Of a stretch of DNA of 64,000 bases, positions 45,601 through 55,553 are shown piece after piece; position 1 is the stretch's first letter; every line of letters starts with the position of its first letter. The notes under the pieces are model-generated. The model made no database searches and was not told the origin of the DNA. It worked only from the letters and a program-made list of their open reading frames with translations. The stretch spans positions 1,828,492-1,892,491 of the forward strand of contig NZ_WUTY02000001.1 in the NCBI RefSeq assembly GCF_009828925.2, in the 5' to 3' direction. This stretch comes from Methylicorpusculum oleiharenae (GTDB lineage Bacteria > Pseudomonadota > Gammaproteobacteria > Methylococcales > Methylomonadaceae). Both the position numbers and the translations under genes were made by a program.

Positions 45601-48600
45601 CAGTTGCTGGCGCAAAATCGTCAGGAATCGCTGACTATCGGTCAAGGGTCGCTAATCAAAACCGGTTTAGAAGGGACCGTAACGCTGAATTCAGATACGT
45701 CTATTTTTATCGACGGAACCATCGATACTCCCGCGGGGCATATTGTTGCGACGATCAAGCCTCCTGCGGCGGGAGACAGCGGATTTTTCGCATCCCAGGG
45801 CATCTGGTTAGGCCCAGATAGCCGTTTAAGCGCTAGAGGTGGTTTTAAACCAAGTCTCAATGCTTTTGGTCTGACCACGGGTGATGTGTTGAACGGGGGC
45901 ACTGTCGAACTGATTGCCAATCGTGGCTATATCGTCAGCTATGCCGGATCGACTATCGACGTTTCCGGCACAGCACAGGTCCTGGATTTTCTCCAGCCTG
46001 GTTCTAGAGCCTTATCCAGAACCATACCGTCAGGTGCCGGCAGTATAGTCATGAAGGCCGGCGAGGGGATTTTGACTGACGGATCATTCATCGCCGTTAA
46101 AGGGGGGGAAGGTGCAAAAGGCGGGGCACTGACTTTAGAGATCAATCGTGGTTTACGCGACAAACCGGAGTTTCCGGTTGGCGATGGCTTATTTCCCGAC
46201 GATATCATAGCGAACCGAAATCGTCCGCGCAGCATCGTTATTTCGGCAGGATCGAATCGGGTCATATCGGACACCCTAAGGCCTGGCGACGTTATTTCGA
46301 CGCCAGACTATAACGGTCTGGCCCTGCTGAAAAGCAGCCAATTGAATAATTCAGGCTTTAGCGCGCTGACTCTTAAAACAGATGTATTGGGAGCCGATGG
46401 GCAGTATCAAGGCAGCATTCGTTTTGACGGTGATGTGACTTTGACGACGGCCGGCAAAATAGTCCTGGATACACCAAGTATTCAAACCGATTCATCCAAG
46501 GTTACCCTCAATACGGCTTATGCAGTGCTGGGTTCGACAATGAGCCGTCTCGATACCCAAATCAATCAGGGCGAATTTTCGACGATCCTGGCGCCCGAGG
46601 CCAGAGGCGGTGAAGGGGTGTTCTCGGTCCAGGCAAAAGGCATAGATTTGGTCGGTGGCTTGAGTTTTAACGGTTTTAACCAAGCCAATTTGAACAGTGT
46701 GGGGGATATAAGAGCCGTCGGTATTCGAATCAGAAACGATACCAAGGATTTTCTGGGCGAATTGAAACTGGCCGGTGATCTCACTATTAGTGCAGCTCAA
46801 TTATATCCTTCGACGTTGACCCGCTATACCTTTTCCGTTGAGAACAACGGCACTAATACGATAACGATTTCTAACAGTGGCGGTACACCGGGCCCCGTGT
46901 ATTCAGCGGGCGGCAATCTGACGTTCGCAGCGCCGAATATCATTCAAAGAGGTGTGGTCAAGGCGCCTTTCGGGACGTTAACTTTTAATGCTCAAAACAC
47001 GCTCGAATTGGTCCCGGGCAGTCTGACGTCGGTCGCTGGGAATGGCTTGACGGTGTTGTTCGGACGTGGCTCAGGCGGTATGAGCTGGCTTTATCCGATC
47101 ACAGCGGATGGTTCGGTGAACCTGGTCATTGATGAGCCGCCTGAAAAACGTTTAACACTGACCGGCCGCGATGTGTTACTGCAGGATGGCGCCAATATCG
47201 ATTTAGCGGGCGGTGGTGATTTGTACGCCTATGAATTTATTCCAGGACCCGGCGGATCCAGGGACTTATTGGATGCCAGCCAGCCTGATTTCGTTGAAAA
47301 ATTCGCGGTGCTGCCGGCGCTTGGTAGTGCGCTGACGCCTTATGATCCGCTCGAATTTCCATCTTCCGATCTGCATGTTGGCGATAGCGTCTATCTGGCC
47401 GGTAGTGCTGGTTTGAGCGCGGGCTGGTATAAGCTCTTGCCTGCCCGATATGCCCTGTTGCCGGGAGCTTTTCTGGTTACGCCCAGGGCCGGCAACCAGG
47501 ATATGCTCCCCAATCAGTCATTTGTCGACTTTGCCGGCGTCACGGTGGTGGCCGGCCGCTATGGAGCGCCAGCCGCTGGAATAGAAGATGCACGATGGCA
47601 AGGCTTTGCGGTAGAGCCGGGTTCGGTTGCACGAACTTATTCAGAATTTGCGGATTATTCAGCAAATACCTTCTTTGCCGATAAAGCCCGCCTCAATGGC
47701 ACCTTGGCGCCGCAATTGCCTGATGATGCCGGCACTCTGGCAATTGCGGCACAAGCTAGCTTGACTTTGGCTGCGAATTTATCCGCTGCGCCAGTCGCGA
47801 ACGGTCAAGGCGGTCAGGTCGATATCAGTGCGGATCGCCTGGCAGTAGTCGGCCGCCGAGTAGATCTGACATCGAGCGCTCCGGGCACGGTGACCTTGTG
47901 GGCTGAGGATCTGAACAATCTGAACGCACCCAGTCTGCTGCTCGGCGGTTTGCGCAGCAAGGATAAAAAAGGTCAACGGATAACGGTTACGACGCAAACC
48001 CTGACTGTCGACGGCGACAGTCAATTGTCCGGTGCTGAAATTATTTTGGCTGCCAAGGATGCGCTGACGCTCAAATCCGGATCAGCCATCGAAAGCACTG
48101 GCTCTAACAATGCCAATGGCATTGATTTGCTGATTGAGAACCGGACCCTGGGTAACGAACCGGAAAACAGTGACGGCGCATTATTGCGCGTATCGGCTGC
48201 CGGCCAGATCGATGTCATCCGAGACAAGACCGTTACCGGCAATACCGGAATACTGACAGTTGAGGCAGGCGCCAGACTCAGTGCAAAGGGCTCAATGTTG
48301 CTCGATGCCAGCCAAAATACCGTGTTCGACGGCGATATCGACATGCAGGGTGGCTCGCTTGCCTTGAAGTCGAGACGGATCAGCATTGGTGCCGTGCCGG
48401 ATAATACGCCGGGTTTGGTATTGTCTTCCACGCAGTTCAATCTTGACGAATTAAGGCTGATCAGTGCGACCGATTTTGATATTTACGGTAGCGTTGATGT
48501 ATCGACGCGGCAATTGATTTTGGGCGCGGCGAATATCAATGGTTTCAATAATCAAGGCGGCAATGCATCGATCACCGCCGAGCATATTACGCTGCTTGGT

Positions 48601-51600
48601 GGCGGTGCTACGGCCGATCGGATTGGAACTGGAACAGGCCTCTTGTCGTTCAATGCACGTGATATCGAACTTGGCAGCGGTAGCTATGCGATCCAGGGTT
48701 TCAGTCAGGTTGACTTCAATGCAACCGGCGGAATTTTAGGGGCAGGTCAATTTACCGATGCGACTGGAAGCGCAATATCCGCTCCTGGCTATTTGCGAGT
48801 GGCCGGAAATCTCGGCTTGAACGCCGGAACTTTATCCGGAGGCCACGGAGCCACGACAACGATTGATGCGTCAGGTTATCGTGTCGACATCACATCGCCA
48901 GGGACAGTTGATACCGAACGCCCCCCTATCGGTTTGGGTGTCAAATGGACCATCGTGGCGAATGACATTGTCAGTACGGGAGGGCATTTCGATCTGCCGT
49001 CCGGGATACTGGAACTCACTAGCTTGACCGGTGATATTTCACTGAACAGCGGCACACATATCGATGTTGCGGGTAGAGTCATTCAATTTGCTGATCATTA
49101 CCGGTATTCACCGGCGGGCACGGTGCAACTGACGTCCAATTTAGGCAACATTAACTTGGCGGATGGCACGAGCATAAATCTTAGAGGTGCTGGTTTGGTC
49201 GGCGACACCCAGGGCAGCAACGCGCAACAGGCCAGTAATGCCGGGTCATTGAAAGTCAGTGCCGCGCAGGGATCGTTCCAGTGGCTTGGTTTGATCGATG
49301 CGGGTTCGGGCGGGTTTGCCGAGCCTCAATTGCGTCAAGGTAGTTTCAGCCTGGATGTCGATACTTTCGGTGTCGGGGGCTTTTCATTGCTCAACGATAA
49401 ACTGGCTGAGGCAGGATTTGCTGAGGAACTGCGGCTGCGGCAGCGAAACGGTGACGTCATGATTACGGACAGCGATTCAGTCAAAGCCAAACGTTTCGAT
49501 TTGACTCTGGATCAGGGGCAGGTTTCAATCGACGGTCGGATCGATGTCAGCGGCGCCGAAGGCGGCGTGGTCGATATTTACGGTAGAAACGGCATTGTTT
49601 TGGGAGCCAATGGCGCTATCGACGCACGGGCAATGACGCCGGGCGGAGAAGGTGGTCGAGTCAAGCTCGATACGGTACATCGGGATGCGGCCGGTTCCGG
49701 ATTATTGGACCTTTCAGCTCAAGGCGGTTCTATCAATGTCTCTGCTGGCGCTAATGGTTCCGGTGGTTCGGTGCACCTGCGGACTGGACGGGATGCTGAT
49801 GGTAGCGTCGCTGTAACCGCTATCAATAGCGCCATCATTGGTTCAGAGCCATTTCGCACTGCCTTGGAAGCGACGCGGACTTTTATCCCGGCTGCCGGGA
49901 TTATCACGGCCTCGGATATCAGTAACTGGAAAGCCGATACCGCTTCATTCATGAGCATCTCTCACGCACCTGTCAATCTGTCGGGTGCCGACATTCAGCT
50001 CTTGCCCGGACTGGAAATCAGCAGCGTCGGTGATCTGACGTTACAGGATAAATGGGATTTCATGGATGGCAGTTGGAATACGGTGACGCAAAGTTGGGTT
50101 TCCAACTGGCGTTATGCCGATGCGACCGGCAATAAATCATTGCCTGGCTTTCTAACCCTGAGGTCTTCGGGCGACTTGAACATTGCTGCGTCACTGACTG
50201 ATGCGTTCGCAACTGCGCCGATTCCTGGCGGCAATCAAAATCAAAGATTTCAGGACATGTTGCAACCCGGACTTTCCTGGAGTTACCAGCTCATCGCAGG
50301 GGGTGATGTCAAGTTATCAAGTTCCTACATGGGGCCCAATCCGCTGAGTTCCAACCCTAATAATTTAGTGAAAACCCAGGTTATGGTCAGAACCGGCACG
50401 GGTGATATTCGCATAGATGCCAACGGTGATATCAGTTTTTTGAAAGATGCAAACGATGCGAAGGCGGCGGCGGCAGTTTACACGATGGGCTCACCGGCCA
50501 AATTCACACGAGCTCAGTTGATAGCCGGCATACCCGAGGCACCTGCTCGAAATCCTGGAGAGACAGATATCGATTACCTGAACCGTTTGGTTCCTGATGC
50601 TATGGATGAGTTAATGCGGTATGGTTATTTCAACTCTCCTCAATTAGGCCTGCAATTTCTGTTGGCTGAATATCCTACAGAAGGCGGCTCCATCGATTTA
50701 CGTGCGGGTGGTGATATCGAAGGCATCATGACCGGTCAGAAGATAACAGACTGGTTGGTTAAGAGCGGAGCCTTTGACATCAATGGACGCCCTACCGCCT
50801 GGGGTATCAATATCAACGGTGTACGTTCCGGCGCAGTGAACATCGGCGGCGGAATCTCGGTTTTTCCAAAAAGCGTGCATTTCTTCAATCAGAACGTGGG
50901 TGCCTTGGGTGGCGGCCATGTCACGGTTGATGCCGGCGGCGATGTTCGCGACCTGTCAGTGATGATGCCCACGACAGGTAAACCGTTCGGAAAGTTCGGT
51001 GCCAATCTGACGACCTGGAGCGAGAACGGTACCGTAATCAATGGCGGCGGTAATCTGCACGTTAATGCCGGAAACGATATCGTCGGCGGTGAATACTATG
51101 TTGGATTGGGAAGTGGCAAGCTTCAAGCGGGCGGCAGTATCGCCCAAGCTGCATCCGGTCTCGGGGTCCTTTTGAATTTGGGTGATGGTATCTATGACCT
51201 GCAGGCACGTCGTGATCTGAATCTGGCATCGGTGCTCAATCCGACAGCGCTTAGACAGATCCAGCTACCGCCCGGTGGAGGCTCTGATTCGCGCTTCTTC
51301 TCATACAGTGGTTCCAGTGCAGTTAATCTTGCTGCGACGGCAGGTAATATCGTGCTCCAAAACGATGTTGCCGGAATCAAACGGGTTAAAAACTTGTTGA
51401 ACGACAGTGAGTCGGGGTTCGAATATGCTATTTATCCGGGTACCTTAAAAGCCTCCGCTTATGCCGGTGACATCAGGATCAATAACGCCATGACTTTGTT
51501 TCCGTCGACACAGGGTCAATTGGAGTTGCTTGCACAAAATAATTTCGGTGCAGATCTCAATTCCGCCAAATTGTTCAGTATCAATATGTCCGACACCGAT

Positions 51601-53139
51601 ATTTCGTTGCTGCCGGGCATTTTGCGTCCGGCGGTCCAGCTTGAAGGCAGCTTGAATGATGGCATTTTCAGAGCACGGGAACGTCTCGATCCCGCCAATC
51701 CGTTCCCGAATATCGTGCATGCGTCGACTCCGTTGCACGTAAATAACCCGCTCAGACCGCTGATTATCGCAAATCAAGGTGATATCGGATTTTCGTCCGA
51801 TACCGAAGTCACCTTCTTTTTACCCAAGGCTGCGACACTTCAAGCGGGTAGAGATATTCTCAATGTTGCTGTGAACAGCCAGAATCTGGCGGCGAACGAT
51901 ATCACCCTGATTCAAGCTGGCCGCGATATCGTCTTCGATACGGTCATGAACGACGATGGGAATATTCTTTCCAACATCAGGAAGTTTCAGCTTGGGGGAC
52001 CCGGCGAGTTGCAGGTTTTGGCCGGTAGAAATATCAATCTCGGCAGCGCCGAAGGCATTCAGACGATAGGCAATTTATTCAATTCGTCATTGAGTGTGAC
52101 GGGGGCGGGAATCAATATCCTGACCGGTTTGGACGGCACGCTCGATTATGCGGGTTTTGTCGACAAATACCGCTCCGTGCCCGAATACAGTGAGTTGCTC
52201 TCCAGTTTGGAAGGTTTAAGCGACCAGGAACTGCGCGTTAATCAGCAAACGCTATTAAGGATCTTTTTCAATGAATTAAAAGAGTCTGCCAGCGCTGCCG
52301 CTGCAGTCGACGAGTCGCAACGCGCCGCATTATACCAGCGCGGTTTCGATGCGGTAAAAGCCTTGTTTCCGGATGAATCGTATCAGGGCGATCTTCGCCT
52401 TGTATTCAGCCAGGTTAAAACCCTTGCCGGAGGCGATATCAATCTGGCGGTGCCCGGCGGCGATATCGATGTCGGCTTGGCGGGGCAATTAGCCGGTATT
52501 CGTAAAACGGCCGATCAATTGGGTATTGTCGTACAGCAGTTGGGAAACCTGAGTGCGTTTGTTAAAGGTGATTTCAGTGTCAATCAGTCGCGGGTCTTTA
52601 CCTTGCGCGGTGGCGATATTCTGGTGTGGTCATCCGAAGGCAGCATAGATGCCGGAAAAGGTGCCAAGTCTGCTATTTCCGCCCCGCCTCCGATATCGGT
52701 CATAGATGCGAAAGGTAACGTCGTAACGATTTTTCCGCCGATTGTCTCAGGTAGCGGTATACAAGCGATAGGTGATGGACAAGTGACATTGGCCGCACCC
52801 TTCGGGATTGTTGATGCCGGTGAGGCGGGTATCAGCGGAGGGCGCATAGTGATTGCTGCCACTGCCGTAATCGGGGCTTCAAATATTCAAGCTTCTGGCG
52901 GTACCGTCGGAGTACCCACGACGGTTTCTGTTCCTGTGGCGATCTCCGGGGTCGATGGTGCTGCAACCAGCGCCGCGCAATCCGCTTCACAATCGGCTAG
53001 CGGTGATGGTTCGAGTCAGGAGGCTAATAATGCGGACGGATCAACGACAGCAGTCAGTATGCTCAGTGCCGACGTGGTCGGTTACGGTGAATGCAGTGTC
53101 GGGGATATTCGCGAAGGTAAAGCCGGTTGCGGCGGTTAA
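42646..53139 (+). CDS. Filamentous-haemagglutinin-like exoprotein (TpsA)
   Basis: About 3,497 residues from the ATG at 42646 (AAGAGG upstream); the frame is open 66 bp further but overlaps the exporter. An N-terminal extended signal region precedes the TPS domain (about residues 40-170), with QWQSFNIGAQNSVHFDQP, ALNNIHQADPSRIMGSL and NQNGFVFGRNSQINVNSLV, the NPNG-type secretion motifs. The rest is repetitive parallel beta-helix: repeated V/I-D-V-S-G and A-G-G-x-I/V units. Near the end ISAPPPISVIDAKGNVV is typical of DUF3739-type haemagglutinins. There are only two cysteines, GECSVGD...KAGCGG, at the extreme C-terminus. It should form a long fibre on the surface. Confidence 0.93.
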   Translation: MTNNLLFIPFLPVSRPKPLASAVRALIAGGLVLGVGLDEVRAELPIPLNVSALASQGQAAAQVNGNTMTIKQSTDRATLQWQSFNIGAQNSVHFDQPSASSIALNNIHQADPSRIMGSLSANGQIYLVNQNGFVFGRNSQINVNSLVATTLGITDETFERGITKVFDINNAAALERNNGELYLRNDQGQFVLDQNGEKVKIQIFIEAGAQIKTNAPGGRVIIAAPVVTNAGTVETHDGQTLLVGAQDKVYLQEAGADSDVRGLVVEVGKGGKVDNIGKVIAERGNVSLIGFAVNQQGIASATTSVRLNGTVRLLAREGIRDPIATGGRLLGNTTKRNTDLGDGLGTSATVNLAENSLTSVNLDADKSATAIDAQPQLKSRIEISGHKVILRQDSTVQAQSGTVDIAALDNLADPTIRGDARIYMEKGSKIDVSGVKNVSKAMESNVVEVELRKNELRDAPLQRDGVLFAEKVKVDLRDANLVYDPDSGELISATIPVADIKGAVDRIARNIDERSTDGGTINLTSSGDVVTRPGSLLDFSGGSVAYRDGFVETTKLVSDGLIFDISKADPNRRYDSILGQFVKIYPKWGITERWSINGLSLKRFEKGYVEGKDAGQLRITAYESLLDGALNGQTIMGPLQRTPDQRALGSLFTLNLSNGNVFGRQNIVFNHLAAINSLDADDAFPRNNDGSGESATLNLAADLFKNAGIHRVDITTNGSVRIVEGARIELPVDGSLHLAASGFDLQGSIISPSGEVRLHPTVIDEINSPSSIVLGANAVIDVSGQWVNDLLAVSQGRALGVVSVAGGTVSLVAEQGDLHLSSGSRIDVSGGAWLKNKAKVEAGHGGAIELVAATTLSGGAAANLILDGELSGWALYHGGSLSLSANEVVIGSAIDAPVRPVSAYQPLILSPEFFQQGGFSDYSVTANLYGLKVADNVQLKPVQKNLQLDSEAFLQHTGADLKSFAAKVTLPEQFRSPTHLTLSLAQLLAQNRQESLTIGQGSLIKTGLEGTVTLNSDTSIFIDGTIDTPAGHIVATIKPPAAGDSGFFASQGIWLGPDSRLSARGGFKPSLNAFGLTTGDVLNGGTVELIANRGYIVSYAGSTIDVSGTAQVLDFLQPGSRALSRTIPSGAGSIVMKAGEGILTDGSFIAVKGGEGAKGGALTLEINRGLRDKPEFPVGDGLFPDDIIANRNRPRSIVISAGSNRVISDTLRPGDVISTPDYNGLALLKSSQLNNSGFSALTLKTDVLGADGQYQGSIRFDGDVTLTTAGKIVLDTPSIQTDSSKVTLNTAYAVLGSTMSRLDTQINQGEFSTILAPEARGGEGVFSVQAKGIDLVGGLSFNGFNQANLNSVGDIRAVGIRIRNDTKDFLGELKLAGDLTISAAQLYPSTLTRYTFSVENNGTNTITISNSGGTPGPVYSAGGNLTFAAPNIIQRGVVKAPFGTLTFNAQNTLELVPGSLTSVAGNGLTVLFGRGSGGMSWLYPITADGSVNLVIDEPPEKRLTLTGRDVLLQDGANIDLAGGGDLYAYEFIPGPGGSRDLLDASQPDFVEKFAVLPALGSALTPYDPLEFPSSDLHVGDSVYLAGSAGLSAGWYKLLPARYALLPGAFLVTPRAGNQDMLPNQSFVDFAGVTVVAGRYGAPAAGIEDARWQGFAVEPGSVARTYSEFADYSANTFFADKARLNGTLAPQLPDDAGTLAIAAQASLTLAANLSAAPVANGQGGQVDISADRLAVVGRRVDLTSSAPGTVTLWAEDLNNLNAPSLLLGGLRSKDKKGQRITVTTQTLTVDGDSQLSGAEIILAAKDALTLKSGSAIESTGSNNANGIDLLIENRTLGNEPENSDGALLRVSAAGQIDVIRDKTVTGNTGILTVEAGARLSAKGSMLLDASQNTVFDGDIDMQGGSLALKSRRISIGAVPDNTPGLVLSSTQFNLDELRLISATDFDIYGSVDVSTRQLILGAANINGFNNQGGNASITAEHITLLGGGATADRIGTGTGLLSFNARDIELGSGSYAIQGFSQVDFNATGGILGAGQFTDATGSAISAPGYLRVAGNLGLNAGTLSGGHGATTTIDASGYRVDITSPGTVDTERPPIGLGVKWTIVANDIVSTGGHFDLPSGILELTSLTGDISLNSGTHIDVAGRVIQFADHYRYSPAGTVQLTSNLGNINLADGTSINLRGAGLVGDTQGSNAQQASNAGSLKVSAAQGSFQWLGLIDAGSGGFAEPQLRQGSFSLDVDTFGVGGFSLLNDKLAEAGFAEELRLRQRNGDVMITDSDSVKAKRFDLTLDQGQVSIDGRIDVSGAEGGVVDIYGRNGIVLGANGAIDARAMTPGGEGGRVKLDTVHRDAAGSGLLDLSAQGGSINVSAGANGSGGSVHLRTGRDADGSVAVTAINSAIIGSEPFRTALEATRTFIPAAGIITASDISNWKADTASFMSISHAPVNLSGADIQLLPGLEISSVGDLTLQDKWDFMDGSWNTVTQSWVSNWRYADATGNKSLPGFLTLRSSGDLNIAASLTDAFATAPIPGGNQNQRFQDMLQPGLSWSYQLIAGGDVKLSSSYMGPNPLSSNPNNLVKTQVMVRTGTGDIRIDANGDISFLKDANDAKAAAAVYTMGSPAKFTRAQLIAGIPEAPARNPGETDIDYLNRLVPDAMDELMRYGYFNSPQLGLQFLLAEYPTEGGSIDLRAGGDIEGIMTGQKITDWLVKSGAFDINGRPTAWGININGVRSGAVNIGGGISVFPKSVHFFNQNVGALGGGHVTVDAGGDVRDLSVMMPTTGKPFGKFGANLTTWSENGTVINGGGNLHVNAGNDIVGGEYYVGLGSGKLQAGGSIAQAASGLGVLLNLGDGIYDLQARRDLNLASVLNPTALRQIQLPPGGGSDSRFFSYSGSSAVNLAATAGNIVLQNDVAGIKRVKNLLNDSESGFEYAIYPGTLKASAYAGDIRINNAMTLFPSTQGQLELLAQNNFGADLNSAKLFSINMSDTDISLLPGILRPAVQLEGSLNDGIFRARERLDPANPFPNIVHASTPLHVNNPLRPLIIANQGDIGFSSDTEVTFFLPKAATLQAGRDILNVAVNSQNLAANDITLIQAGRDIVFDTVMNDDGNILSNIRKFQLGGPGELQVLAGRNINLGSAEGIQTIGNLFNSSLSVTGAGINILTGLDGTLDYAGFVDKYRSVPEYSELLSSLEGLSDQELRVNQQTLLRIFFNELKESASAAAAVDESQRAALYQRGFDAVKALFPDESYQGDLRLVFSQVKTLAGGDINLAVPGGDIDVGLAGQLAGIRKTADQLGIVVQQLGNLSAFVKGDFSVNQSRVFTLRGGDILVWSSEGSIDAGKGAKSAISAPPPISVIDAKGNVVTIFPPIVSGSGIQAIGDGQVTLAAPFGIVDAGEAGISGGRIVIAATAVIGASNIQASGGTVGVPTTVSVPVAISGVDGAATSAAQSASQSASGDGSSQEANNADGSTTAVSMLSADVVGYGECSVGDIREGKAGCGG

Positions 53140-53327
53140 GTTTTAAGCAATACCGGTCGCTGTAATGCGCTGCGGTTATTAGTGTGACAGGTGATATAGG
53201 TCAAAACCTCTATTGCCTTAAGGAGGTGCCTAAATTTGATCAGTGACTAGGATAGAAACTCACAAATCAACGGCGTTTACGTAGTTTAAAGCTCAAATAT
53301 AATTTTTAACGTGGGAATAAAAAATTG
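53140..53327. other. Intergenic gap before the energy-transducer genes
   Basis: 188 bp. Contains AAGGAGGTG at 53219-53227 with no gene behind it and imperfect symmetry ATAGGT-CAAAA-CCTCTAT at 53198-53215. No terminator is evident, so readthrough from the exoprotein gene is possible. Confidence 0.35.
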
Positions 53328-55139
53328 ATGACCAAAAACTTATTGCGCCGGATCAAGTTCGGCCTTGCTCTATTGTTAATCCCGGTAGTGGCGCACGCCT
53401 GGTGGAATGACAGCTGGCCGTCGCGCAAACAATTGACAGTGGATGCTTCTGCTACCGGCGCCGATATTCAGGAGACGCTCAATGAGTTTCCGGTCTTGGT
53501 GCGTTTACATGCCGGCAATTTCGGATTCTTTTTCGATTTGGCAGAAAATGGCAAAGATCTGCGTTTTATGCTGGACGATAAGACTGCGCTCAAACATCAC
53601 GTCGAAAAAATCGATGCACTGACCGAATTGGGTTTGGTTTGGGTCAAGCTGCCTGTCGTTCGGGGTGGTGTCGGCACCGACGGCTTTGCCATGTACTATG
53701 GAAACGCCAATGCCGCGGATGGCTCCGATCCGAAAGGTATTTACGATGTCAATCAATCGTTGGTGTTCCATTTTGCCGAAGGCGAAGTATTACCTCTGGA
53801 TGCCACTGCCTATGGCGTCAATGCGGCAGAGTCGAAAGCATCTATCGATAATGCGGGGTTGATTGGAGCAGCGGCGAAATTTGACGGTCAGGGTGGGATT
53901 ACTGTCAATGCGAATCCAGCCTTAGAGCTCAACGTTGATAATGGCTTTACCTTCAATAGCTGGGTCAAGTTCGATCAAAATCAGGCCAATGCCACTTTGT
54001 TTAAGGCCCAGGATGATAAAATCCTGGTTAGATTGGTCCTTCAGGATGCTTCGATCAGTGCGAACTATCAAGTGACAGGGGGCCCATTGGCCCAAACTGC
54101 TGGCGTCAATCTAACTCCAGGTCAGTGGCATCATATTGCTTTAGTGCTTCAGAAAGAGGCTCTTCAGTTGTATGTCGACGGTCAATCGGTCGCGCAAATC
54201 AGCATTCAACTGGTCGGTGCCAACCCCGCCTTGCTGATCGGTGACGCATTTTCCGGTTGGCTGGATGAAGTGCAGGTCGCCAAACAGGCACGGACTCCCG
54301 ATTGGCTCAAATTACAATTTCGCAGCCAAAGCCCCGATCATAATGTGCTTAATTTCGGTCAGGATGAATCGGCCGGGGCAGCTTCAGGACCAAACTATGC
54401 CTTAACCATTCTGCAAAGTCTGACTACTGACGGTTGGGTGGTCATTGGCTTATGTGGGGCGATGTTGGTGATGAGCTTGCTGGTCATGTTCACCAAGGGT
54501 TTTGCTCTTAGGCGTGCCCAACAGGATAACATTGCTTTTTTAAAGCAATACCGGAGAGTCGAAACGGGCGATTTGGAGTCATTAGACCGAGACGAGACCG
54601 AAGAAGAGCAGGAACTTGAGGAATCCGAATTTCTGAAAACCTTGCTGGGTGAGCATGATCACTTTCAAAGCTCGCCGATTTACCATGTCTATCATGCCGG
54701 CGTTCAAGAGTTGAAAAAACGCTTGGGGGATAAGCAATCTAACTCGACTTTGAGTGTGGAAGCACTGAATGTCGTGCGGGCACGCCTGGATGCTGCCGTC
54801 GTTCAGGAATATCAAAAGCTGAACAAAAACATGGTATTGCTGACCATTGCTATTTCTGGAGGACCCTTTTTAGGTCTATTCGGGACGGTCATGGGTGTCA
54901 TGATTACCTTTGCGGTGATTGCGGCAACAGGCGATGTCAATATCAACACCATTGCGCCGGGTATTTCAGCGGCCCTGGCTACAACGGTTGCCGGGCTTTT
55001 GGTGGCGATTCCAACGCTTTTTGCCTACAACTATTTGTTATCCCAGGTCAAGACACTGACCGCCGATATGCGCATATTCACCGATGAGTTTCTGGCCGTT
55101 GTGTCGGAACGTATCGCCGACCGCAATAGAGGAGAATAA
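53328..55139 (+). CDS. DUF2341-LamG-ExbB/TolQ fusion protein
   Basis: A 603-residue three-part protein. Signal peptide MTKNLLRRIKFGLALLLIPVVAHA. Residues about 25-130 are DUF2341 (WWNDSWPSRKQLTVDASATG, FAMYYGNANA). About 160-345 are a LamG/concanavalin-like fold (FTFNSWVKFDQ, GQWHHIALVLQKEALQLYVDG, LLIGDAFSGWLDEVQVAKQ). A membrane helix at about 370-390 and the MotA/TolQ/ExbB domain follow, with ISGGPFLGLFGTVMGVMITF and ISAALATTVAGLLVAIPTLFAYN. So an extracytoplasmic carbohydrate- or protein-binding domain is joined to a proton-channel subunit. ExbD is encoded 3 bp on. Confidence 0.9.
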   Translation: MTKNLLRRIKFGLALLLIPVVAHAWWNDSWPSRKQLTVDASATGADIQETLNEFPVLVRLHAGNFGFFFDLAENGKDLRFMLDDKTALKHHVEKIDALTELGLVWVKLPVVRGGVGTDGFAMYYGNANAADGSDPKGIYDVNQSLVFHFAEGEVLPLDATAYGVNAAESKASIDNAGLIGAAAKFDGQGGITVNANPALELNVDNGFTFNSWVKFDQNQANATLFKAQDDKILVRLVLQDASISANYQVTGGPLAQTAGVNLTPGQWHHIALVLQKEALQLYVDGQSVAQISIQLVGANPALLIGDAFSGWLDEVQVAKQARTPDWLKLQFRSQSPDHNVLNFGQDESAGAASGPNYALTILQSLTTDGWVVIGLCGAMLVMSLLVMFTKGFALRRAQQDNIAFLKQYRRVETGDLESLDRDETEEEQELEESEFLKTLLGEHDHFQSSPIYHVYHAGVQELKKRLGDKQSNSTLSVEALNVVRARLDAAVVQEYQKLNKNMVLLTIAISGGPFLGLFGTVMGVMITFAVIAATGDVNINTIAPGISAALATTVAGLLVAIPTLFAYNYLLSQVKTLTADMRIFTDEFLAVVSERIADRNRGE

Positions 55140-55142
55140 GTC

Positions 55143-55547
55143 ATGTTATTTGGCGAAGACGATAAAGTTTACGATGATATCAACGTTACACCCATGCTCG
55201 ATGTGGCTTATGTTTTGGTGATCATCTTCATCATCATGACGACTGCGACCGTTCAGGGGATAACCGTCAATCTGCCCAAGGCCAGCAGCACCCCCGCATT
55301 GAGCAAACCCAAAACCAAAGCGATCTCAATAGCTCAGGACGGCACGATTTATCTGGATACTTATCCAGTTTCGATCCTGGAATTGGAAACCCGGCTGGGT
55401 CAATACAAAGCGGCCAATCCAGATTTGCCGGTCGTTTTAAAAGCCGATGCAGCGATTCAATACGAAAAAGTCATTGAAGTACTGGATGTGGTTACACGCC
55501 TTGAAATCAGTCAATTGGGACTGGTGACTCAAAAACTGGTCAAATAA
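55143..55547 (+). CDS. exbD: ExbD/TolR-family proton-channel subunit
   Basis: A 134-residue protein with a single helix (MLDVAYVLVIIFIIMTTATVQ) preceded by INVTPMLDV, which carries the conserved proton-relay Asp. The C-terminal periplasmic domain of about 80 residues (KAISIAQDGTIYLDTYPVSI) is of normal ExbD length. It should form the stator with the preceding ExbB-like fusion. GGAG lies 8 bp before the start and it is 3 bp after the upstream stop, so translation is coupled. Confidence 0.93.
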   Translation: MLFGEDDKVYDDINVTPMLDVAYVLVIIFIIMTTATVQGITVNLPKASSTPALSKPKTKAISIAQDGTIYLDTYPVSILELETRLGQYKAANPDLPVVLKADAAIQYEKVIEVLDVVTRLEISQLGLVTQKLVK

Positions 55548-55553
55548 TTTCCC

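Noticed and set aside
53219-53227. AAGGAGGTG as the start signal of a small gene
   Set aside because: No start codon with a sensible frame follows at the right distance.
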